This document shows, one piece after another, positions 1 to 6,971 of a stretch of DNA of 28,059 bases (position 1 is its first letter; every line of letters starts with the position of its first letter). The stretch covers positions 1-28,059 of the forward strand of contig UQVN01000010.1 in the NCBI GenBank assembly GCA_900544525.1. The letters are read 5' to 3'. The notes beneath the pieces are model-generated. The model was not told the DNA's origin. It saw nothing but the letters and a program-made list of their open reading frames with translations, and made no database searches. Origin of the DNA: an uncultured Eubacteriales bacterium (GTDB taxonomy: Bacteria > Bacillota > Clostridia > Lachnospirales > Lachnospiraceae). The translations under genes and the position numbers were made by a program.

Positions 1-4
1 ATAC

Positions 5-10
5 TATAAT
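5..10 (+). promoter_or_regulatory. possible -10 box for fprA
   Basis: A perfect TATAAT hexamer lies about 125 bases before the fprA start. The matching -35 region would fall outside the window, so it cannot be judged. The leader that follows contains a small hairpin (ggaaca at 53-58 pairing with tgttcc at 67-72) of unknown meaning. In DNA this AT-rich a lone -10 match is weak evidence. Confidence 0.3.
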
Positions 11-133
11 TCGATAAATTATATAGCATATTTTAATAAACAGCTTATGGAAGGAACAATTTTCCCTGTTCCATTTTAAACTACCATTTAGCGATAAAAT
101 TTTAATTTTTCTAAAGTGAAAGGAGCAAAAAAA

Positions 134-1345
134 ATGTATTGCACTAGAAAAATAACAGATGATATTTATTGGGTAGGCGGCTCCGATCGTCGTCTTGCTT
201 TATTTGAAAATTTATTTCCAATTCCAAGAGGTGTCAATTACAACTCTTATCTTATTTGTGATGAAAAAACAGCATTAATGGATACGGTTGATTCTTCTAT
301 TTCTCGTCAATTTTTAGAAAATATTTCTCATGTATTAAATGGACGTTCTTTAGATTATATCGTTGTAAACCATATGGAGCCAGATCACTGTGCAAACATT
401 GAGGATCTTATGCTTCGCTACCCAAATGTAAAAATTGTTGGTAATGCAAAAACAATTAGTTTAATCCAACAGTTCTACGATATGGATATTACAGAACATA
501 CGGTGGTTGTAAAAGAAAACGATACTCTTTGTCTTGGAAGTCATACTCTTCGCTTCGTTATGACTCCTATGGTTCACTGGCCAGAAGTTATGATGAGTTA
601 TGAAGAAAGCAAACAAATTCTTTTCTCTGCAGACGCATTCGGAAGCTTTGGTGCATTAAACGGTAACTTATTTAACGATGAAATCGATTTTGATCGTGAC
701 TGGCTCTCTGATGCTCGTCGTTACTACAGTAATATCGTTGGTAAATATGGTCCTCAAGTACAAAACGCTTTAAAGAAACTCTCTGGTGTTAGTATTAAAT
801 TCATCTGTCCTCTTCATGGACCAGTTTGGCGTAATAACTTTGAGTACTTCCTTGACAAATATAATACTTGGAGCAGTTATGAACCAGAAGAAAAAACAAT
901 TGCCATTTTCTATGGTTCTATGTATGGAAATACAGAAAATGCAGTTAACGTTCTTGCAACTGCACTAGCAGAAGCTGGAATTAAAAATATTGTTATTCAT
1001 GACGTATCCAATACTCATGTATCCACTTTAATCGAAGAAGTATTCCGTTGCAGCCATATCGTATTAGCAGCTCCAACTTATAACGGGGCTATTTATCCTG
1101 CTATGTTAAACTTTATCCATGATATGCAAGCATTAAATATTCAAAATCGTACCGTTGCATTTATGGAAAATGGTTCTTGGGCTCCAACAACTACAAAACA
1201 GGTAAAAGCAATTTTAGAGACAATGAAAAATATGACCCTTTTAGAGCCAACCATTACAATTCGTTCTTCTTTAAAAGAAGAATCTTATGCTCAATTAATG
1301 GAATTAAAAGATGCTCTTTTAGATTCTTTAAATGAAATGAAATAG
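134..1345 (+). CDS. fprA: flavodiiron protein (A-type flavoprotein, FprA family)
   Basis: Cytoplasmic enzyme that reduces O2 to water (some members reduce NO) and so protects anaerobes; electrons normally come from rubredoxin or an NADH-linked partner. The 403-residue protein has the two expected domains. An N-terminal metallo-beta-lactamase-like domain carries the di-iron ligands H80-x-E82-x-D84-H85, H148, D167 and H228. A C-terminal flavodoxin domain from about residue 255 has the FMN phosphate loop GSMYGNTENA. There is no rubredoxin or flavin-reductase extension, so this is the minimal class A form. The ATG at 134 is preferred over the in-frame GTG at 116 because GAAAGGAG at 118-125 sits 8 bases before it and would lie inside the longer reading frame. 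The gene is monocistronic, ending in a strong terminator. Whether O2 or NO is the main substrate cannot be read from sequence. Confidence 0.95.
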   Translation: MYCTRKITDDIYWVGGSDRRLALFENLFPIPRGVNYNSYLICDEKTALMDTVDSSISRQFLENISHVLNGRSLDYIVVNHMEPDHCANIEDLMLRYPNVKIVGNAKTISLIQQFYDMDITEHTVVVKENDTLCLGSHTLRFVMTPMVHWPEVMMSYEESKQILFSADAFGSFGALNGNLFNDEIDFDRDWLSDARRYYSNIVGKYGPQVQNALKKLSGVSIKFICPLHGPVWRNNFEYFLDKYNTWSSYEPEEKTIAIFYGSMYGNTENAVNVLATALAEAGIKNIVIHDVSNTHVSTLIEEVFRCSHIVLAAPTYNGAIYPAMLNFIHDMQALNIQNRTVAFMENGSWAPTTTKQVKAILETMKNMTLLEPTITIRSSLKEESYAQLMELKDALLDSLNEMK

Positions 1346-1396
1346 TTTTATTGCTCTTTTATTAGAATAGAAATACAATAGAAACATTTTTTATAG

Positions 1397-1460
1397 AAAA
1401 AGAACCTTTACAAGAACAGTTTTCCTTTCTGTCACTTGTAAAGGTTCTTTTTATTTTTGC
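1397..1460. terminator. strong bidirectional terminator between fprA and the PPK2 gene
   Basis: An 18-bp perfect stem (1397-1414 with 1435-1452) encloses a 20-base loop, and a short acag/ctgt pair can close inside it. On + the stem runs into TTTTTATTTTT. On - it runs into a T-rich tract too, so it can stop both fprA and the convergent gene that ends at 1527. Confidence 0.9.
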
Positions 1461-1526
1461 TAAAGTGAGAAACTTGTAAAATGTACTTCTCATCGTTTCT
1501 ATATTCCTTATCTTTGTTATGATTTT

Positions 1527-3023
1527 TTATTGTTCTTTTAATGTTCTTTCAAGAGTATCTGCTACTGTTTCTAACACTTTAATTCTAGCAAAATATTTAT
1601 CATTTGCCTCTACAACAATCCATGGTGCATAAGTTGTAGATGTTCGTACAATCATCTCATTGACTGCTTCTTCATATTGCTCCCATTTTTCACGATTTCT
1701 CCAATCCTCATCTGTAATTTTCCACTGCTTTTCTGGATTGTTCATTCGTTCTTTAAATCGTTTTTCTTGCTCTTCCTTATCAATATGAAGCCAAAATTTT
1801 AAGACTATCGTTCCTTCATCATATAAATGCTCTTCCATTTCATTAATTTCTGCATAAGCTCTGCTCCATTCTTCCACCGTACAAAAACCTTCAATTCGCT
1901 CTACCATAACTCGTCCATACCAAGTCCGATCATAAATAGCAATATGACCACCTTTTGGAATCGTATTCCAAAATCTCCATAAATAATGATGCTCTTTCTC
2001 TACATCATTAGGGGCAGAAGTTGGATTCACTTGATATCCTCTCGGATCCAATGGTTCTGTAAGACGCTTTATAGCACCGCCTTTTCCTGCTGCATCCCAG
2101 CCCTCAAATGCTATTACAACAGGAATTCTCTTTTCATAGATCTTATTCTGAAGTTCTTGCAATCGCTTTTGTACTTTCTTTAAACGCTCTTTATATTCTT
2201 CACCAGAAAGCTTTAATGATAAATCCACTTGGTTTAATACCGAGGTTTTTATCGTTTCTTCATAAGGAGTTTGAAATACTACTTTACTCTCCTTTTGTCT
2301 ATTTTCTTGCCTTCTTTCATTGCACACAGTGCTTAAAACACCTACAACTGTGGATAGTACTTTTATTACTGCAAATTCTTTTTGCTTAGCTTCTACAATC
2401 GTCCATGGAGCAGTTGCACTATTCGTCCGTTCTAACATTTCGTCTGCTAAAGATAAATAACGATTAAAATGTTTATGACAATATTGATCTTCCTTTGTAA
2501 CTTTCCATGCTGTATCTTCGGATGCTAATAAAGAATCGAATCGTTTCCTTTGCTCCTTTTTTGAAATATGCAAAAAAATCTTTATAATAACTGTCCCATC
2601 ATCAACTAACTGTCTTTCAAAGTTTTTAATTTCCTCAAAAGCCAGTTCTGCTTGTTCATCCGAAATTTTCTTTTCTCCTCGTTCTACTAATACCTTTCGG
2701 TACCAGCTTGTATCAAAAACAGCAATTCTACCTTTTGCAGGTGTTTTCGTCCAAAACCTCCACAAAAATGGATGTAAACGTTCTTCTTCTGTTTCTCTTT
2801 CTGTTGTATAAACAGAAAATCCTCTTGGATCCATAGGATGAATCAGTTTGTTAATTAAATATCCCTTTCCAGACGCTCCAAATCCCTCAAATACAACAAT
2901 AATTGGTACTCTTTGTTCTTTTGCTTCTCTTTGCAACGAAGCAAGCCTTGCTTCTAACTGCTCCTTCATCTTGTGATATTCTTCTTTTGAAATCTTTTTA
3001 TCTAAGTCAATGTTTTCAATCAT
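1527..3023 (-). CDS. pap: polyphosphate:AMP phosphotransferase, two fused PPK2 domains
   Basis: Transfers phosphate from inorganic polyphosphate to a nucleotide, typically AMP to ADP in two-domain PPK2 enzymes, recycling AMP in the cytosol. The 498-residue protein contains two PPK2 (thymidylate-kinase-fold) domains, about 12-235 and 268-495. The C-terminal copy has an intact Walker A (EGWDAAGKGG, residues 307-316) and Walker B/lid region (YDRTWYGR, D365). The N-terminal copy reads EGFGASGKG and FDTSWYRK, so it has lost the P-loop aspartate and an arginine. This agrees with the known pattern in which only the second domain is catalytic. The ATG at 3023 has AGGAG about 9 bases upstream. It is monocistronic and convergent with fprA. 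Family assignment is secure; the acceptor nucleotide is inferred from domain architecture. Confidence 0.9.
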   Translation of the reverse strand: MIENIDLDKKISKEEYHKMKEQLEARLASLQREAKEQRVPIIVVFEGFGASGKGYLINKLIHPMDPRGFSVYTTERETEEERLHPFLWRFWTKTPAKGRIAVFDTSWYRKVLVERGEKKISDEQAELAFEEIKNFERQLVDDGTVIIKIFLHISKKEQRKRFDSLLASEDTAWKVTKEDQYCHKHFNRYLSLADEMLERTNSATAPWTIVEAKQKEFAVIKVLSTVVGVLSTVCNERRQENRQKESKVVFQTPYEETIKTSVLNQVDLSLKLSGEEYKERLKKVQKRLQELQNKIYEKRIPVVIAFEGWDAAGKGGAIKRLTEPLDPRGYQVNPTSAPNDVEKEHHYLWRFWNTIPKGGHIAIYDRTWYGRVMVERIEGFCTVEEWSRAYAEINEMEEHLYDEGTIVLKFWLHIDKEEQEKRFKERMNNPEKQWKITDEDWRNREKWEQYEEAVNEMIVRTSTTYAPWIVVEANDKYFARIKVLETVADTLERTLKEQ

Positions 3024-3081
3024 AAACCACCGCTCCTAACCATTGCTTTCTCAAATACCATCGTTCTTCTTAATCAGTATT

Positions 3082-3110
3082 ATTATAAGTATTGCCAAAT
3101 TTCATCATAA
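3082..3110 (-). promoter_or_regulatory. candidate promoter of the PPK2 gene
   Basis: On the minus strand a perfect TATAAT (3087-3082) lies about 60 bases before the start codon. A 17-base spacer separates it from TTATGA (3110-3105), a poor -35 match. The -10 is convincing and the -35 is not. Confidence 0.4.
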
Positions 3111-3161
3111 ATAACCAACAATGCAATCATTCCTTCCTAACTTATGCCTTTCATGCAGTGC

Positions 3162-3204
3162 TTTTTTGTATGATAGGAAACAAATTTTCCTATCATACAA
3201 AAAA
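3162..3204. repeat. 19-bp perfect inverted repeat in the intergenic region
   Basis: Positions 3162-3180 are perfectly complementary to 3186-3204, leaving a 5-base loop. The arms carry T6 and A6 at their outer ends. As an RNA hairpin it would be very stable on either strand, but neither strand has a separate T-run after it. The six-A/T outer end is shared with the adjoining Nudix terminator hairpin. Confidence 0.7.
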
Positions 3205-3238
3205 GGATAAGATGGGTAACAATACCCACCTTATCCTT
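3199..3238 (-). terminator. terminator of the Nudix gene
   Basis: On the minus strand a 16-bp stem (3238-3223 with 3218-3203, one A-C mismatch) with a 4-base loop is followed at once by TTTTTT. It lies about 33 bases beyond the stop codon of the Nudix gene. Its T-run overlaps one arm of the neighbouring 19-bp inverted repeat. Confidence 0.8.
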
Positions 3239-3270
3239 CACACAAAGTCTCTTATTGATTTCATCTGTTA

Positions 3271-3723
3271 TTAGAAATATTTTTTATTTCCCCATAGGCC
3301 ACTTCTTTTTAGAGTCATATACTCCTCATAAGCCATCTCTAAAATCTGCTTTTCATTTGAAAATTTCAAAAGATGATATGCCTCATGATATTTGTAATAA
3401 CCGCTATCTATAAAATATTCCTCTCTTTGGGGTTTACTGTAATAGCTATCTGCCATCATCAAATACCAATGAACATTTTTATTTACGATATCATTCATCG
3501 TATTAAAGCTATACTGGCTTTTCCCAATGTATTTAATAATGGAGGCTGATACACCGGTTTCTTCTTTTACCTCTCTTAAGGCTGTTTCTTTGTATTCTTC
3601 GCCCACTTCTACTGTACCTTTAGGCAATACCCAACCTTCATATTTGTTCTTATAATTTTTATACAAAAGTAAAATTTTCCCTCGGAATATAACCACACCA
3701 CCACAGCTTGTTGCCTCTATCAT
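3271..3723 (-). CDS. Nudix hydrolase
   Basis: Hydrolyses a nucleoside diphosphate linked to another group; bacterial members of this size include MutT-like and diadenosine-polyphosphate hydrolases. The 150-residue protein carries a complete Nudix box, G-x5-E-x7-REVKEETGV, at about residues 36-58, preceded by the usual strand ending in LPKG. The extra 50 or so residues after the core are rich in Tyr and Lys and suggest nothing specific. The ATG at 3723 has an AGGAGG ribosome site about 8 bases upstream. It has its own promoter and terminator, so it is a single-gene unit between the PPK2 gene and the penicillin-binding protein gene. Adjacency to a polyphosphate-dependent nucleotide kinase is suggestive, but the substrate is not determined. 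Confidence 0.85.
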   Translation of the reverse strand: MIEATSCGGVVIFRGKILLLYKNYKNKYEGWVLPKGTVEVGEEYKETALREVKEETGVSASIIKYIGKSQYSFNTMNDIVNKNVHWYLMMADSYYSKPQREEYFIDSGYYKYHEAYHLLKFSNEKQILEMAYEEYMTLKRSGLWGNKKYF

Positions 3724-3776
3724 TGCACTCCCTCCTGGTCAAAGCCCTTTGGACTTTGGTGTGTTAATTAATAAAT

Positions 3777-3805
3777 AGTATACCTCTTTTCTAAATTCAT
3801 TTCAA
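3777..3805 (-). promoter_or_regulatory. promoter of the Nudix gene
   Basis: TTGAAA (3805-3800) and TATACT (3782-3777) are separated by exactly 17 bases on the minus strand, a good sigma-A promoter 50-80 bases before the start codon. The leader holds a small CAAAG/CTTTG hairpin just ahead of the ribosome binding site. Confidence 0.7.
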
Positions 3806-3835
3806 CTATTTATCAAACAATATCCTATCTTCTTA

Positions 3836-5653
3836 CTATTTTCCTGAAAAATAGGCATCGAATATTTTACTAGCAGCTGGCACTGCATAGGTACTTCCTG
3901 CACCAACATTTTCAATAATCACACAAACTGCAATTTCTGGATTATCAGCAGGCGCAAATCCTGTAAACCATGCATGGGCTGGCTCTCCTTCTTTAAATTC
4001 TGCTGAGCCTGTTTTTCCAGCTACCGTATAACTTCTTCCACTTAAATAGGAGGCAGTTCCCTCTTCTACGACTTGCTTCATCATAGCGGTTAATTCTTCG
4101 GCTTCTTCTGCTGTCATAAGAGTACCATAGGATTTCCCTGTAAACTTACGAACACTACCACCTGTATAGTTTTCAATCTGATCCACTAAATATGGCTTCA
4201 TCAATACTCCTCCATTGGCAATTGCAGAAGTAATCATAACATTATGCAAAGGAGACATCAGTGTTTTTCCTTGTCCTATGGCAGTCTGAGGAACTTCTTT
4301 GTCATCTGACTTTCCATTTAAAACAAAACTACTTTTGCTATATGGAAATTGAACTGGAAGCGCTTGGTTAAATAAAAGCTCTTCACATAAATCAGACCAC
4401 TTTTTCTTATTCAAACTGGTTCCGATATTGGCAAACGAAGTATTACAAGAATTAGCAAAAGATTCATATAAATCTTGCTCTCCATGGCGATGCTTATTGT
4501 AACATTCAATTGGGACACTATGAAATACACTTTCTCCTTCACAGTTATAATGATAATCTTTATAATTTTTATTCTCTCGCATATATTCTAATGCTGTTAT
4601 AATTTTATAGGTAGAACCTGGTGGATATAATCCTTGGGTTGCTCGATTTAAAAGTCGTGAATTTTCTTGTTCCGCCTCACTATTAATATATGCCCAATCA
4701 TCACTAAGTGTATTTGGATCAAAATCAGGTCTAGAGACCATTGCTAATATTTTTCCAGTACTAGGTTCCATAACAATGGCAGCACCCTTTCGATCCCCAA
4801 TGGCATCATAGGCCGCTTTTTGCAAACGGCTATTCAATGTAGTTACGACCGTATCCCCTTGACTTTTTTCATTTCTCAATGTGTGATAAAGCCGTTCAAA
4901 GAAATTGGCATTGGAAGTCAGTAAATTATAATTTTGCGTAGACTCTAGTCCATATTTTCCTTTTATCGTATAACCCACAACGTGTGCATATTGACGTCCT
5001 TGTGGATAGACTCTTTTTTCCGTTCCATCCCCTGCCACTTCTGTCTTAGCAAGCACTTCTCCATCGCTTGTCTCAATATTTCCACGAATCACTGATTTTG
5101 CAAATAATTCTTGTCGTTCATTTCTGGAATTCGTAATAATATTCTTACTATCGGCTCCTACAAAATAACCGATGTATCCCATCAAAACAAGAAATAAACC
5201 AGCAAATAAATAGGCAACTTTTAAAATTTGACGATTAATTCCTGCCTGATCTCTCGGATCTTTTTCTACTGCTTTTGGAATTCCTTCCTCTATCGCTTCC
5301 TCTTCTCTATTTCCCTTTTCTTTTTTCCATGAAAATCTTTTTTCTGATCGTTGCTCCGTATCCGATAAAAATTCATCTTGTTCTTGCAATTCTTGTTGTT
5401 TTTTCTCTTTTTCTTCTGCTTCTAAAATTTGACGAATTTTTAGAATATCTTCTTTTGTTAACTGATCATTTTTCTCATTATCTCTCCCTTGTTCCTCTTG
5501 TAAAAAATGGCTTTCAGCATAGCTCCTAGCCTCTTCTTCTGTTCTTTTCTTCGCAGAGTTTTCTGTCTTATCTTCTAACCGTCCTCTCCTCCTATTCTTC
5601 CCAATCTTATTCATTGGTTCTTCTTTCTTTTTTCTTTTGAACGGTCCTTCCAT
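3836..5653 (-). CDS. class B penicillin-binding protein (D,D-transpeptidase, PbpA/FtsI type) with long charged N-terminus
   Basis: Cross-links peptidoglycan stem peptides on the outer face of the membrane, working with the SEDS glycan polymerase encoded just upstream. All three transpeptidase motifs are present in the 605-residue form: SxxK at GSTYK (S347, K350), SxN at SCN (S402-N404) and KTG at GKTG (K547). One membrane helix lies at about 143-166, followed by a dimerisation-like segment. The odd part is the first ~140 residues, a cytoplasmic Lys/Arg- and Glu-rich stretch with helical, coiled-coil-like composition; PBP2-type proteins usually have only a short cytoplasmic tail. The start at 5653 is preferred because GAGGAGG lies 6 bases before it. 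The upstream in-frame ATG at 5668 overlaps that site. The start lies 47 bases inside the ftsW-like gene, implying coupling. Septal or lateral-wall assignment is not certain. Confidence 0.9.
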   Translation of the reverse strand: MEGPFKRKKKEEPMNKIGKNRRRGRLEDKTENSAKKRTEEEARSYAESHFLQEEQGRDNEKNDQLTKEDILKIRQILEAEEKEKKQQELQEQDEFLSDTEQRSEKRFSWKKEKGNREEEAIEEGIPKAVEKDPRDQAGINRQILKVAYLFAGLFLVLMGYIGYFVGADSKNIITNSRNERQELFAKSVIRGNIETSDGEVLAKTEVAGDGTEKRVYPQGRQYAHVVGYTIKGKYGLESTQNYNLLTSNANFFERLYHTLRNEKSQGDTVVTTLNSRLQKAAYDAIGDRKGAAIVMEPSTGKILAMVSRPDFDPNTLSDDWAYINSEAEQENSRLLNRATQGLYPPGSTYKIITALEYMRENKNYKDYHYNCEGESVFHSVPIECYNKHRHGEQDLYESFANSCNTSFANIGTSLNKKKWSDLCEELLFNQALPVQFPYSKSSFVLNGKSDDKEVPQTAIGQGKTLMSPLHNVMITSAIANGGVLMKPYLVDQIENYTGGSVRKFTGKSYGTLMTAEEAEELTAMMKQVVEEGTASYLSGRSYTVAGKTGSAEFKEGEPAHAWFTGFAPADNPEIAVCVIIENVGAGSTYAVPAASKIFDAYFSGK

Positions 5654-6962
5654 TAACTGCCTCCTCACTATGTGCTTTTATATATAGTCCTTGGATAATA
5701 TTAAATATAATAACGGAGCTTGCAATTGAACTTCCACCATAACTGACGAAAGGAAGCGTTACCCCTGTAGAAGGTATAAATTTTGTTACACCACCAACGG
5801 TCAAAAACACTTGAAAAATATAGCAAACTCCAAATCCAAGTGCCAACAATTTATAGAACATAATGCGATTTTGCATAGCGATATCTACAAATAAAACAAA
5901 ACAGCTTACACATACTAAGATTAAACACAAGGCAAAAATGGTACCCAATTCTTCCGCAATTGCCGAGAAAACAAAATCGGATACGACAACTGGTATTTTA
6001 TATGGCATTCCTTCGCCTAATCCTAGTCCAAGCCAACCTCCTGTTCCAATGGCAAACAATGACTGAGCAATTTGCATCCCACCTCCATCAATAATCGACC
6101 ATGGATCTAACCAAGCATTAACACGGGTTTGCACATGGCTAAATAATTTAAATGCGATAAAAGCGGCAACACTACCAGATATAATTCCTGCAAAAAAATA
6201 TATCTTTCTTCCTGTAGCTACAAAAAGCATCACAAGATAAATAATGAAAAATAAAAGGGCTCCTCCTAAATCTTTCTCTAACACAAGCACAATGACATAG
6301 AGAGCTGCAACTGCTGTTGTAATTGCAATATTTTTAAATTCCATGGATCTTGCTAACATGGAAGCCGCAAAAAAGATAAATAATATTTTTACAAATTCCG
6401 ATGGCTGAAGTGCAATTCCTGCAATATTAATCCAATTGACTGCCCCATTTTTTCTTGTACCGATAACGAATACACTGGATAAAAATAAGAGTCCAAATGC
6501 TCCATAGAAAATACGATATTTACTAAAGCCTTTTACCGTTCCAATCACATGAGGAATAAAAGAAAAGACAACGATACAGACAGAAACTATCAAATATTGT
6601 TTTACTGCTAAGTCAAAATTCAATCTTGTAAGCATTGTAAAACCAAGAGTTAATAAAAAACACATATTATTTGTAATTAACCGAGAACCTTCTTTATAAA
6701 CTTTTCCATAAAGTAATTGTACTGCACCGATAAAAATAACTTGTGCCAAATAAAACCACAACACTTTTAAATTTTCTGCATGTAAAAATAACACAAGATA
6801 ACAAAAAAAATGAAAGACATATAGATGGCGTAACTGCCGATTCAATAATATTTGCTGTCTATTTGCATTAGAAGGACGAAAAAGCGTAAAACAAGACAAT
6901 GTATATACTGCACCCATAATAATAATAATGTATTTTGAAAGTACTGTAATAATTGTAACCAT
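5607..6962 (-). CDS. FtsW/RodA/SpoVE-family peptidoglycan glycosyltransferase
   Basis: Polytopic membrane enzyme that polymerises lipid II into glycan strands and pairs with a class B penicillin-binding protein, here encoded by the next, overlapping gene. The 451 residues form about ten membrane helices. Family signatures include QPSEFVK (186-192), a VNAWLDPW segment near 281-288, the essential-Asp region VSDFVFSAIAEELG (D329 the likely key residue) and LPFVSYGGSS (403-412). The ATG at 6962 follows AGGAG with about 6 bases spacing. The TAG stop of the preceding U32 gene is part of that same TAGGAG, giving tight coupling. The last ~25 residues are basic and cytoplasmic. Division (FtsW), elongation (RodA) and sporulation (SpoVE) roles cannot be told apart by motif; the paired PBP resembles the PbpA group. 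Confidence 0.92.
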   Translation of the reverse strand: MVTIITVLSKYIIIIMGAVYTLSCFTLFRPSNANRQQILLNRQLRHLYVFHFFCYLVLFLHAENLKVLWFYLAQVIFIGAVQLLYGKVYKEGSRLITNNMCFLLTLGFTMLTRLNFDLAVKQYLIVSVCIVVFSFIPHVIGTVKGFSKYRIFYGAFGLLFLSSVFVIGTRKNGAVNWINIAGIALQPSEFVKILFIFFAASMLARSMEFKNIAITTAVAALYVIVLVLEKDLGGALLFFIIYLVMLFVATGRKIYFFAGIISGSVAAFIAFKLFSHVQTRVNAWLDPWSIIDGGGMQIAQSLFAIGTGGWLGLGLGEGMPYKIPVVVSDFVFSAIAEELGTIFALCLILVCVSCFVLFVDIAMQNRIMFYKLLALGFGVCYIFQVFLTVGGVTKFIPSTGVTLPFVSYGGSSIASSVIIFNIIQGLYIKAHSEEAVNGRTVQKKKERRTNE

Positions 6963-6971
6963 ACGATTCTC

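Noticed and set aside
53..72. Small hairpin in the fprA leader
   Set aside because: Six-bp stem with an 8-base AT-rich loop and only a short T-run; too weak for a terminator and matching no riboswitch I recognise.
3162..3204. Transposon terminal inverted repeats
   Set aside because: The arms are only 5 bases apart with no gene between them and no target duplication seen; kept only as a palindrome.
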